Shown here in pieces: positions 9,597-17,580 of a stretch of 40,973 nucleotides of DNA. The stretch is from assembly GCA_023229795.1 (NCBI GenBank), contig JALNYP010000033.1:1-40973 (forward strand), in the 5' to 3' direction. Source of the stretch: Syntrophobacterales bacterium. GTDB lineage: Bacteria > Desulfobacterota > Desulfobaccia > Desulfobaccales > 0-14-0-80-60-11. Below the pieces are notes generated by a model. It searched no databases and was not told where the DNA came from. It saw only the letters and a list, made by a program, of their open reading frames with translations. The position numbers and the translations under genes are program-made. Every line of letters begins with the position of its first letter. The stretch's first letter is position 1.

Positions 9597-10037
9597 TCAG
9601 AGTAGGGGATCAGATGGTGAGGGGAGTACTATTGGAGATATGTTGGGGTCGATGATACCGACTGCCTCAAAACGCCGTACAAGAGCCCGCAAAGCAATGG
9701 CCGAAGTCCTGTTCTTGACTGCCCTTTCGGCGGCCGTCATGGCCTTTGTGATTGCACAAGCAGCGGCTCGGGAGATTCGGGCTAAATATTGGGTGACATT
9801 TGCGGCCACTATCTGAGCAGCCCACAGGAGGGAACCGATAGCGTTGGAAAACCATATTACCATCCCCGCAAGGATGAGACCTAAAAGAATCACCACCGCC
9901 GGAGGCAGTTGGCCCCATCCGGTGAGGATTGCAGCGACAAGCGTTGCCAAATGTCCACCGACCATTTGATCCAATGGCTTGTCGATCTTGCGATAGTAAT
10001 TTCTAATCATATTGCGTATGGATATCCAAATTGGCAT
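9597..10037 (-). CDS. Small hypothetical membrane protein
   Basis: A 146-residue frame with two hydrophobic stretches (LATLVAAILTG and PPAVVILLGLILAGMVIWF, roughly residues 30-65), followed by an Ala-rich helical region and a Pro/Ser-rich tail. No family is recognised. The start is uncertain: ATG at 10037 or 10010, neither with a clear ribosome site. It lies among mobile-element genes, so an accessory origin is likely. Confidence 0.4.
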   Translation of the reverse strand: MPIWISIRNMIRNYYRKIDKPLDQMVGGHLATLVAAILTGWGQLPPAVVILLGLILAGMVIWFSNAIGSLLWAAQIVAANVTQYLARISRAAACAITKAMTAAERAVKNRTSAIALRALVRRFEAVGIIDPNISPIVLPSPSDPLL

Positions 10038-10628
10038 ATAATGTCAACAGCAAAATATATTAAACAGTGATTATTTCTTTCATTACTTGACTTTATTGAA
10101 CGAACGTACTCGATCAAAGACAATGGATTAAGCTTCCACATACGAGAATTTTGAACATGTGGAGAGATAATCTTCTGGTTGAAAGTTAATTTCCAGGATA
10201 TCTCCACTTTTGTCTGAGATGTTCAGATTATCCTCGAGTTCTTCCAAAGGATTTACCGTTGGCCTCAAATAAGGTTGTTTATCCAAACTGATTAAAAGTT
10301 ATTTTGCCAACAGGTTCCGGCCTGCAGTTGCATTTCCCTGGTCTTCTCCTTCTCATCTCGATCTTAATAACCATCAGAAGGAATTGCAGGCCAAGCTTGA
10401 GCAGACGCTTTCGGCCCGACAGCCGCAGGCCTTTTCTTTCGAAATCTCCTCGAAAACGATCTTTTTCAGAACTCCGTTAAAATTTTGGCGGCTTAATATG
10501 AATTTGCAGCAGGCGATTGTGATCGATAATCCAGGTGCTCGGCGTTATGGAAGGGCCACTGGATTACCCAGAGTGTTTAATACGACTGTCAACATGAGCC
10601 CAAAGCCTGAAGGAGGTTCCAGGTTCGT
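10038..10628. other. Intergenic stretch upstream of the integrase module
   Basis: No gene is supported. The 84-residue plus-strand frame starting at 10384 has no ribosome site or family resemblance. Sequence similar to GGCCTGCA recurs as inverted arms at about 10319-10331 and 10379-10391 (GGCCTGCAGTTGC against GGAATTGCAGGCC), flanking about 50 bases. It could be a recombination or regulatory site of the adjacent integrase, but nothing shows this. Confidence 0.4.
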
Positions 10629-10835
10629 ATGGCAATGAAGCAACCATTGCACCGACCTCACCCCTTGTTCATCCGCCCCAAACAGGTGCCGGACCTGTTC
10701 GGCATATCGGAGCGGCAGGTGCGCCACCTGATGATGCGCGGCGACCTCAAGGAGGGTTTGCATTGGTTCAAAAAAACCAGTAGGATGGTTTTGCTTTCTG
10801 TCCAGGCCCTTGAGAAGTGGATCAAGGAGGGCTGA
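10629..10835 (+). CDS. Excisionase/AlpA-like helix-turn-helix protein
   Basis: This 68-residue protein contains LFIRPKQVPDLFGISERQVR, a helix-turn-helix, followed by a basic wing segment. That is the MerR-like layout of excisionases and AlpA-type regulators carried with tyrosine recombinases. AGGAGG lies about 12 bases upstream of the ATG at 10629; the ATG at 10635 is an alternative. Its stop overlaps the integrase start (TGATG), so the two are translationally coupled. The likely role is control of excision or of integrase expression; this rests on context and fold only. Confidence 0.7.
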   Translation: MAMKQPLHRPHPLFIRPKQVPDLFGISERQVRHLMMRGDLKEGLHWFKKTSRMVLLSVQALEKWIKEG

Positions 10836-11999
10836 TGGCCACCATCCGAATTATCAAGGGCCGTATCTACTATCAATTTACATTCAAGGGGGTGAAATGT
10901 ACCGAGAAGGCGGGGTTAGAGGCCACGCCAGAGAACGTAAAAAGAACTCGGAAGTTTGCCAAGCTTATTGATGCGGAAATCGAGAATGGCATCTTCCAGT
11001 ATGAAAAGTACTTCCCCCATGGGGCCAAGATCGAGGTCTTCGCCCCCAAACGGGAAGATCTCCTATTCAACCGGTATTTCGCCGACTGGCTGGCAGGTAA
11101 GGTTCTGAAGGAGACCACTCGGCGCAACTGGGAGAGCGCCTTCTGGAAACACCTATACCCGTTTTTCAAGGACCGGCTGCTCTCCACGATTACTCGGGCG
11201 GACGTCCGCTTGTTTCAGCGAACGATGGTGGACAAGGGACTGGAGCCCAGTACTATCAATGATAAAGCCATGAAGGTGCTGAGCATGATGCTGCACCAGG
11301 CCTACGTAGACGAGATCATCCCCAAGAACCCTACCCTGGGCGTGATGCGTTTGGCCCAAGGCTTAACGGACGTGGACCCATTCACCATCGAGGAGCGGGA
11401 AGAGATCATCGGGGGCTTCCAGCGCTATGCACCCCACTATCTCAACTATGTGATCTGCGGCTTTTGGACCGGCTGGCGCCCCAATGAGGCCTGTGCCTTA
11501 AAGTGGCATCGGGTGGACTTTAACCAAGGCAAGATCCTGATTCGGGAGGGGCGAGTCCTGGGATTGACCGGCATCCCGAAAGGCCGCGGGCAGTCTCCGG
11601 GACATCGACCTGCTGCCTCCGGTGCGAGAGGCCTTGACCGCCCAAAAGGCTTTGAGCTGGCTGTTGGGAGGATATGTTTTTCTGGACGGCAAGCAGAAGC
11701 CGGTGAACCAGGAGATCTTCCGGCAGAAGGTCTGGGAACCCGTCCTAAAACGTTTGAACCTGCGCTACCGGCCGCCTTACCAGATGCGCCATACCTTTGC
11801 CACCCTGGCGATCTCGGCCGGGGAGAACATCAACTGGGTAGCCCGCATGTTGGGGCACAAAAGCCCCGTGGTGACCTTGGAGAAGTATAATCGGTTCGTG
11901 CCCATTCTGACCCGGGCGGATGGCAAGGCACTCCTTCACATGGGAACAATGGTGAAACGTTCGGGGGTGCCTGAAAATATTCTGCTGGAAAATAAATAA
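10835..11999 (+). pseudogene. Tyrosine recombinase/integrase, frameshifted
   Basis: Start is the ATG at 10835, overlapping the HTH stop, with AAGGAGGG just upstream. The first frame gives an Arm/SAM-like N-terminal domain and the first catalytic Arg in FWTGWRPNEACALKW. After GLTGIPK (about 11580) it leaves the family. The family sequence resumes in another frame as GSLRDIDLLPPVREALTAQK, then YQMRHTFATLAISAGENINW, LGHKSP and EKYNRF with the catalytic Tyr, ending at 11999. A single inserted base near 11580 explains this. Intact, it would be a site-specific integrase of a genomic island; as read it is broken. No tRNA or attachment site was recognised nearby. Confidence 0.85.
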
Positions 12000-12154
12000 G
12001 TTAAGGCTGCGGTTGGTAGTCTCAAGGGGACTTTTTCAGGTAAAAACCGGCATCTCCATGCCTAATGATTTCAATGACTTGGACAGAGGGCCTTCAGTGA
12101 GTTGACATAAGAATGGCGAAATTTTCCCGGTGGTTTTTGGTTCAATTCTTTTGA

Positions 12155-12406
12155 TTATCTCCCCAAAGGGATCGGGTTTTCATCAGGAATCTCCAAAGGT
12201 GGGCAAATTTCTGATTCAAGCGCGGCCCGCAAACGCGCTACCATGGCTGCGGTGCGCTCATAACAGTTATGCGAGCAGATGCAGCGCCTCCCGGGTTTAT
12301 CCCACTCATCCCGCCGATAGCCGTTGAAGGGGCATTTGTCCACTTCACACTCCATCAACTCCAAACAATCCTTTAAGAGCTCACGTAAGTGCACCAAGTC
12401 GTTCAT
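12155..12406 (-). CDS. Small Cys-rich hypothetical protein
   Basis: An 83-residue protein with six cysteines (at CLELMECEVDKC and RRCICSHNC), suggesting a small metal-binding or disulfide-stabilised fold. GAAGGG lies about 13 bases upstream of the ATG at 12406. No family is recognised. It lies at the edge of the integrase module and opposite in strand to it. Confidence 0.5.
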   Translation of the reverse strand: MNDLVHLRELLKDCLELMECEVDKCPFNGYRRDEWDKPGRRCICSHNCYERTAAMVARLRAALESEICPPLEIPDENPIPLGR

Positions 12407-12507
12407 TTGATTATCTTACCCTTCAGTTTTATTAAATATAGTTTATAAGGTTTTTGATCAAAATTTGCAATTAGGGAAAATACCCGAAATCGGTTTGTCA
12501 AATTTAT

Positions 12508-12543
12508 CAAAAAAATGATGGGCAGGGATTATCCCTGCCCATC
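12508..12543 (-). terminator. Strong terminator downstream of the tonB operon
   Basis: On the minus strand a perfect 13-bp stem GATGGGCAGGGAT / ATCCCTGCCCATC with a one-base apparent loop (in practice a shorter stem) is followed by seven Ts. It lies about 380 bases after tonB and would end transcripts of the exbB-macB-exbD-tonB unit. Confidence 0.85.
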
Positions 12544-12636
12544 TGATGGCTTTCTACACGGCGCTCAAGTTGCTTAAGACAAACAGAGCCGTTTCAATCA
12601 GGACATATCTCAGACAGATAAGTCTAACACCGGCAT

Positions 12637-12747
12637 CTAGGCGTTGGGGTAGGCCTGGCGCGTGACGCCATGACAATCTTCACAGACCAGGGGGCCAGAC
12701 TCCGGGCCAAGGGATTCCAGACTACCTTGAAGGAGCGCGTCAAGCGG
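12637..12747 (-). pseudogene. Possible c-type cytochrome C-terminal remnant
   Basis: Between an in-frame TAA at 12748-12750 and a TAG at 12637-12639 the minus strand reads about 36 residues containing LVCEDCHG, a CxxCH haem c attachment motif. It has no start codon or ribosome site, so at best it is the relic of a multihaem cytochrome gene. A 50-codon frame with an ATG at 12670 runs on the opposite strand over the same bases. The rest of 12544-12924 holds nothing recognisable. Confidence 0.3.
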
Positions 12748-12924
12748 TTAAAACTTGAGTTCCAGCAGCAGATACAGCATGTCCGCCAGGAAGCGCAGGG
12801 CGGGTTTCTATGCCGCCCATAGAAGATCTGATGCCCTCAAATCACTATGGATCGGCTGATATAATGATGATGGGCACGCAGGAATAACGGCAAGAAGGTG
12901 GTGGCTTACGTGGTCCCCATCCCC

Positions 12925-13749
12925 CTAATCGTTATTCAAACGAAACGCTAAAGGGATCTCGATGGTCAGCTTCTGGCGATTCAGCTCGGGGGGAAGGGGG
13001 GGGAACCGTCCAACCCGGCGAAGGGTCTCCTTGGCGGCCTCATCCAGGAGATCATGGCCTGAGGAGCGACTGATCCGGGAGGCATCGATTTGGCCGCCGG
13101 CGGCGATGGTAAACCGCACCACCACAACACCCTGGAGTTGGCGGCGGCGGGCCATCCAGGGATAATCTTTTTGCTTTTCCAGGAGTCGGCGGATATCTCG
13201 CAGATAGCCCTGGAGAGCGGAGCCGGCCCCGGAGCCCGGCCCCTGGCCGGACCCCACGCCGCCGCCGGACCCGGTCCCTCGGCCGCCGCCCCGGCCCCCC
13301 TGTCCCGAGCCTGAGGCGCCGGCGGTGGAGCCAGGAGCGTTGGCCCGGCTGGTCGTCATGGCGGTGGGCGAAGGTTTAGCCCTGGTGATGGCGGTGGGCG
13401 GCGCCGGTGTGGGGATTGCCGGGGCCTCAGTGGGTTCCGGCGGCGGGGCCAACTTGACCTTGGGTGGCAGTTTAGGCTTGGCCTGAGGTTTGGGCTGGGG
13501 GCACACCGGCTCGGGCCGGGTGACGGGGGCGGGCCGGCCCCCGCCACCCCCGGCGGGGCCTGGTTTAAAGGGTACCAGGGTGAGGGCTTCCACTGGCACC
13601 ACCACTCGCCTCAGGGCCGGTTTCTCCTTAAAGACCGCCAGCATCCCGGCCACGAGCAAGCCGTGCACCAGCAGGGAGCCCAGGAGCGCCCAGACCCAGG
13701 TTTCCCCGGGTTGCCAGGCACGACTCCCCCTTTGGTCACAGTATCTCAT
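12925..13749 (-). CDS. tonB: TonB energy-transducing protein
   Basis: This 274-residue protein carries proton-motive energy from ExbB/ExbD to outer-membrane receptors. It has an N-terminal membrane anchor (about residues 18-40), a long Pro/Lys-rich periplasmic spacer (about 60-125), a Gly/Ser-rich stretch (about 135-175), and a TonB C-terminal domain from LQGYLRDIRRLLEKQKDYPW to the end, with GVVVVRFTI and LTIEIPLAF strands. It is longer than E. coli TonB because of the Gly-rich insert. It starts three bases after exbD stops. The obvious clients are the two TonB-dependent receptors in this window. Confidence 0.92.
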   Translation of the reverse strand: MRYCDQRGSRAWQPGETWVWALLGSLLVHGLLVAGMLAVFKEKPALRRVVVPVEALTLVPFKPGPAGGGGGRPAPVTRPEPVCPQPKPQAKPKLPPKVKLAPPPEPTEAPAIPTPAPPTAITRAKPSPTAMTTSRANAPGSTAGASGSGQGGRGGGRGTGSGGGVGSGQGPGSGAGSALQGYLRDIRRLLEKQKDYPWMARRRQLQGVVVVRFTIAAGGQIDASRISRSSGHDLLDEAAKETLRRVGRFPPLPPELNRQKLTIEIPLAFRLNND

Positions 13750-13752
13750 AGG

Positions 13753-14148
13753 CTACTTCTGTTCCACCTCGATGCCGATGCGCTGCACCTTAAGGCCCCG
13801 GAGGCGGTCGATCACTTCAACGAGCCGGCCGTGGCGGGTGTCGTTGTCCGCGGCGATGATGGCCTGGGGCTCCTTGCCTTGTTTGTGAGCCGCGAAGACC
13901 TTCTCGAAGTCGCAGTCATGGGCCAGCTTGACCCCGTTGACCGCGATGTGGCCCTCGCGATCAATGCTGATGATGATGGGGGCGCTCTCCAGCTTATCGG
14001 CCTGGGCGGCCTTGGGCAGGGCGATGGCGAAGGTGCGGGGCATCATCACCGTGGCCGTCAGCAGAAAGATAATGAGGATGACCAGGACGATGTCCACGAA
14101 GGGGGTCATGTTGATCTCGGTGAGGGGGCCGTGAATGTTGCCTTTCAT
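13753..14148 (-). CDS. exbD: ExbD/TolR-family proton channel subunit
   Basis: At 131 residues it has the ExbD layout: a short cytoplasmic N-terminus ending in TEINMTPFVDIVLVILIIFLL, one membrane helix with the conserved Asp of the proton path (Asp19), then a periplasmic domain. GGAGC lies just upstream of the ATG. It works with ExbB and TonB to energise outer-membrane receptors. In the usual order exbD follows exbB directly; here a MacB-like gene stands between them, and a second, degenerate copy of the exbD start is still attached to exbB. Confidence 0.93.
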   Translation of the reverse strand: MKGNIHGPLTEINMTPFVDIVLVILIIFLLTATVMMPRTFAIALPKAAQADKLESAPIIISIDREGHIAVNGVKLAHDCDFEKVFAAHKQGKEPQAIIAADNDTRHGRLVEVIDRLRGLKVQRIGIEVEQK

Positions 14149-14226
14149 ACAAAGCTCCTGGGGTGAGGTGGCGATTCAGGGGACATCATGGCAGACTTTC
14201 GGCATTTTCCTTGAACTCTGAGGGGT

Positions 14227-16377
14227 TCATTCATAGCGCAGCGCCATGATCGGGTCCAGGCGAGAGGCCTTCCACGCGGGATAATAGCCGAAGATGATGC
14301 CCACGGCGGCGGATATGGCAAAGGCCGAGACAATGGCGTCCGGGGACAACTCTGTGGGCCAGCGGAACACCGCGGTCATCAGATAAGACACCGACCGGCC
14401 TACCACAATACCGGCGGCTCCCCCGCAGAAACACAGGACCACGGATTCCACCAGGAACTGCTGGAGAATATTCCGACGGTAGGCTCCCACTGCCAGGCGC
14501 AGGCCAATCTCCCGGGTCCGCTCGGTCACCGAGACGAGCATGATATTCATAATGCCCACGCCGCCGACCACCAGGGAGATCAAGGCCACCGCCAGCAATA
14601 GCTTGGTCATGGTGGTGGCGGTGGAGGACAGGGCCTTGGCCATCTCCGTCATGTCCCGGGTGTTGAAGTCATCCGGTTTTCCTGGCCGGATTCGGTGTCG
14701 CTCCCGCAGCAGCCCCGTAATTTGCTTGATGGCGGCCGGTATTTCCTTGGCCGTGCGCGCCGCGGCCAGGATATGATCCACGTTGATGAACCGCACCGGT
14801 TGAGGGGTGTCGGCGGCCTGAGTCGATGACGGCAAGGGATAAAGGTTATTTTGCCTAGTGGGGTAGATTTGATTGAGCGTGTTCACCGCCTGGGAGGTGC
14901 CTGACCCGGAGGAGGTCGCGGTGGCGCTCTGGTTAGCGGTTGTGGCGGAAGAGCCGATCACCCTGAATTTAATGGTGGTCCAGGGCGCCAGCAGGATATC
15001 GTCCTCATCCATGCCCATCATGTTGGCGCCCTTCTTGCCAAGAATCCCCACCACCCGGAAGGGAACGTTTTGCACCCTTATTTCCTTGCCGATGGGGTCT
15101 TCGCCTTGAAAAAGCTCCCGGACCAATCTTTGCCCTAATAAGCAAACCTTGTTGGCATTTCGGACATCTCGATCGGTGAAGACCTCGCCACCGTCCAGGC
15201 CCCATTCGCGGACGGTTAGGAAGTCAGAGGTGGTGCCATAAATAAAGGCAGGCACCCAATTACGGTTGCCATAGATGACCTGGGTGCGGGCCCGCACCAC
15301 CGGGGCGACGGCGCGCACCGCGGGACACTCGGTCAATAGAGCCTCGGCATCCTGGGGCGTGAGAGTCATGATAGTCCCCGCCCCGTGGCTGGCCCCCCCG
15401 CTCGACGCGGTGCCCGGCATGACCAGTAAGTTATTGGCCCCCATGTTGGCGATGGTCCGCTGGATGGAGCTGGAAGAGCCGCGGCCGATCTCCATCATGG
15501 CAATCACCGCCGCCACGCCGATAATGATCCCGAGGGCAGTGAGCGCGGACCGCATAACATTGCGGCGTAGGCCATTCAGGGCAATGCCCAGCATGCGCCG
15601 CAGCCTTAAAGCCGACCTCCCCGACACCCGTCTTCTTTCACCTGGGGGGGCAGTCTGAGTCAGCTGGGGCTCCACTCCCGGAGCCGGAAAAAGTGCGGCG
15701 TCATCGACAATAATTCCGTCATGGATCCGGATTATCCGCTTGGCGTGCCGGGCAACATCTTCGTCGTGGGTTACCAGAATAATGGTGATCCCTTCGTCCT
15801 CGTTGAGTTGCCGGAGTATCTGCAAGACTTCATCGCTGGTGCGGGAATCCAGGTTGCCCGTGAGTTCGTCGGCAAACAACAGCGGCGGCTGGTTGACCAG
15901 GGCCCGGGCAATGGCCACCCGTTGCTGCTGCCCGCCCGAAAGCTGGGATGGTTCATGGTTGAGGCGCTCCCCCAGACCAAAGCGCTGGAGCAAGTCTTTC
16001 ACCCGTAAGCGCACCTCCCGGTCGGACAGGTGCTCCGCGGTATAGGTCAGGGGCATCGCCACATTGTCCCGCGCACTGGTCCGGGGCAAGAGGCTGAAAT
16101 TCTGAAATACGAAGCCAAGCTTATGATTCCTGACCAGGGCCCGCGCATCGGCCGACAGGCGGGAGACTTCCTCTCCATCCAGCCAGTACTGTCCGGACGT
16201 GGGTCGGTCAAGGCAGCCCAGGATGTTCATCAGGGTGGTTTTACCGGAGCCGGAAGCCCCCATAAGGGCCACAAACTCTCCCCGGGCCACCGTCAACGAG
16301 ACGCCTCGGAGGACCGGCACCTCAATTTCGCCCAGGTAATAGGTCTTGAACAGGTTTTGCAGCTCGATGAACTCCAT
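14227..16377 (-). CDS. macB: MacB-like ABC transporter (fused ATPase and permease)
   Basis: A 716-residue fusion: an N-terminal ATPase with Walker A GASGSGKTT (40-48), signature LSGGQQQR (146-153) and Walker B LLFADELTGNLD (167-177), then a MacB periplasmic core and an FtsX-type permease. Four membrane helices are expected (one near 275-295, three in the last 160 residues). MacB proteins are mechanotransmission pumps that move periplasmic substrates outward through a TolC partner, using a MacA adaptor; neither is in this window. A Ser/Thr/Ala-rich insert at about 470-530 makes it longer than the roughly 650-residue norm. In the ATPase the usual ADEPTGNLD reads ADELTGNLD, a Pro-to-Leu change. 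Located between exbB and exbD. Confidence 0.87.
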   Translation of the reverse strand: MEFIELQNLFKTYYLGEIEVPVLRGVSLTVARGEFVALMGASGSGKTTLMNILGCLDRPTSGQYWLDGEEVSRLSADARALVRNHKLGFVFQNFSLLPRTSARDNVAMPLTYTAEHLSDREVRLRVKDLLQRFGLGERLNHEPSQLSGGQQQRVAIARALVNQPPLLFADELTGNLDSRTSDEVLQILRQLNEDEGITIILVTHDEDVARHAKRIIRIHDGIIVDDAALFPAPGVEPQLTQTAPPGERRRVSGRSALRLRRMLGIALNGLRRNVMRSALTALGIIIGVAAVIAMMEIGRGSSSSIQRTIANMGANNLLVMPGTASSGGASHGAGTIMTLTPQDAEALLTECPAVRAVAPVVRARTQVIYGNRNWVPAFIYGTTSDFLTVREWGLDGGEVFTDRDVRNANKVCLLGQRLVRELFQGEDPIGKEIRVQNVPFRVVGILGKKGANMMGMDEDDILLAPWTTIKFRVIGSSATTANQSATATSSGSGTSQAVNTLNQIYPTRQNNLYPLPSSTQAADTPQPVRFINVDHILAAARTAKEIPAAIKQITGLLRERHRIRPGKPDDFNTRDMTEMAKALSSTATTMTKLLLAVALISLVVGGVGIMNIMLVSVTERTREIGLRLAVGAYRRNILQQFLVESVVLCFCGGAAGIVVGRSVSYLMTAVFRWPTELSPDAIVSAFAISAAVGIIFGYYPAWKASRLDPIMALRYE

Positions 16378-16455
16378 GGTTTGTTCCTCGGTACCGCAGT
16401 GACCCTTTTAATGCGAGGAACGGCCGCCGGGTTTGATGAGCTGCGTCCCTGGCTA

Positions 16456-16539
16456 TCAGGCCTGGAGCTGTATGCCAATGCCTGGCGATGCGGCAGCCAT
16501 GTTGATCTCGGTGAGGGACCCGTGAATGTTGCCAGTCAT
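16456..16539 (-). pseudogene. Degenerate exbD 5' remnant
   Basis: Overlapping the exbB stop as ATGA, a 27-codon frame begins MTGNIHGSLTEINM. The intact exbD 2.4 kb downstream begins MKGNIHGPLTEINM. The two DNA stretches agree at all but about five of the first 42 bases, after which similarity ends and the frame soon stops. This is a duplicated or left-behind exbD start, showing that exbB and exbD were once adjacent and that the macB segment entered between them. Confidence 0.75.
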
Positions 16540-17228
16540 ATCACTCCGGCTGGTCGGGAAGCCTGGAACAGTTCCGCCTCGGGGGCGGCAATCTCTGCGG
16601 TCCCGGCTGCACCGTCCAGGTGGGCCAGGAGGAGCTGTTCCAGAAACCTGGAGCGCTCCTGGACCACGTGGAGGCGGCGATGAAAGAAGTTGTACATGAC
16701 CACTGCGGGGATGGCCACCAAGAGACCCACGGCGGTGGCCACCAAGGCCTCGGCGATGCCCGCCATGACCGCGGGGCCGCCGCCCCCTTCGGCCAGGGCC
16801 AAGTCCTTGAAGGCGTGGATGATCCCCAGGACGGTGCCGAGCAGGCCGATGAAGGGCGCATTGGCTCCCAGGGTTCCCAGGAAACTCAATCTCTTCCCCA
16901 GATAGAGGGCCACCCGGAGCCGCTCCCCTTCCATGATGTCCTGAACTGCCGCCTTGCCCCGGGAAATTTCCCGCAGGCCGACTAACAGTACTTGGGCTTC
17001 CAGACCGGATTCCTGCTCACACCGCGCAATGATTCGGGGCCAGTCCCCTTGCCGCAGGGATGCTTCAATCTCCGCCACAAAGCGGTCCTGGTTGAAACGG
17101 TAACGGTAAAAGGTCAGGGCCTTGTCGATCATGATCGCCACCGAGGCGACACTTAGCCCAATGAGCAGCCACAGCACCCAAGCGCTGCCGCCGACCGTCA
17201 GGCTGAGCAAGCTTTTCGTTAAATCCAC
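16536..17228 (-). CDS. exbB: ExbB/TolQ-family proton channel subunit
   Basis: A 230-residue inner-membrane protein. One helix lies near residues 15-35, then a cytoplasmic region, then two helices around APFIGLLGTVLGIIHAF (about 122-140) and EALVATAVGLLVAIPAVVMY (about 160-180), the MotA/TolQ/ExbB core. With ExbD it forms the proton-driven motor for TonB. The start is GTG at 17228 with GGGGAG upstream. A leader terminator lies directly ahead, so the operon is probably controlled by attenuation. It is the first gene of exbB-macB-exbD-tonB. Confidence 0.92.
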   Translation of the reverse strand: MDLTKSLLSLTVGGSAWVLWLLIGLSVASVAIMIDKALTFYRYRFNQDRFVAEIEASLRQGDWPRIIARCEQESGLEAQVLLVGLREISRGKAAVQDIMEGERLRVALYLGKRLSFLGTLGANAPFIGLLGTVLGIIHAFKDLALAEGGGGPAVMAGIAEALVATAVGLLVAIPAVVMYNFFHRRLHVVQERSRFLEQLLLAHLDGAAGTAEIAAPEAELFQASRPAGVI

Positions 17229-17241
17229 CTTGATCTCCCCG

Positions 17242-17296
17242 AAAAAGAAAAAGCCATGAGGGCATTACCCCGATGGGGTAACGTGCCTTCATGGCT
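17242..17296 (-). terminator. Leader terminator/attenuator before exbB
   Basis: On the minus strand AGCCATGA...GTTACCCC folds onto GGGGTAAT...TCATGGCT, a long stem of more than 18 pairs, followed by TTTTCTTTTT. It lies between the putative promoter and the exbB ribosome site, so read-through must be regulated. The signal it responds to is not visible. Confidence 0.8.
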
Positions 17297-17366
17297 GAGT
17301 TTTGTGGCAAGAGATGAAAAAATTACTGAATGCTGGAGGTTCAATCCTCCATTTATATAGTTGGAA

Positions 17367-17394
17367 TTTATAGCATAAAATCCACCCAAAGCAA
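17367..17394 (-). promoter_or_regulatory. Putative promoter of the exbB operon
   Basis: TTGCTT (17394-17389) and TATAAA (17372-17367) with a 16-base spacer. The transcript would start near 17360 and first form a small hairpin (TGGAGG/CCTCCA), then the attenuator. The rest of the 17297-17580 gap holds no supported gene. Confidence 0.4.
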
Positions 17395-17580
17395 CTAATT
17401 TTTAGGGCCGAGGATGCCGAGGATAATGAACAATAATAGACGCAAAATCGGGAGACGCGGTTCATGGTTTTCCCTTTGCTCAGTGTCGGGATCAATAATA
17501 CGGCAAGATGCTTGAGGCTTTGACTCAAGGAGAAAGATCCCTCCAGAGTACCCCGTCTTTTTGCAGACGCCTCATGTCAC

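Noticed and set aside
17325..17355. tRNA T-arm-like hairpin (GGAGG-TTCAATC-CTCC)
   Set aside because: No acceptor, D or anticodon arms fit around it, so it is treated as a simple leader hairpin.
17289..17528. 79-codon minus-strand frame before exbB
   Set aside because: It spans the putative exbB promoter and part of the leader, and its composition (many Ser, Cys and aromatic residues) does not look like a conserved protein. A hydrophobic peptide in another frame has no start codon.
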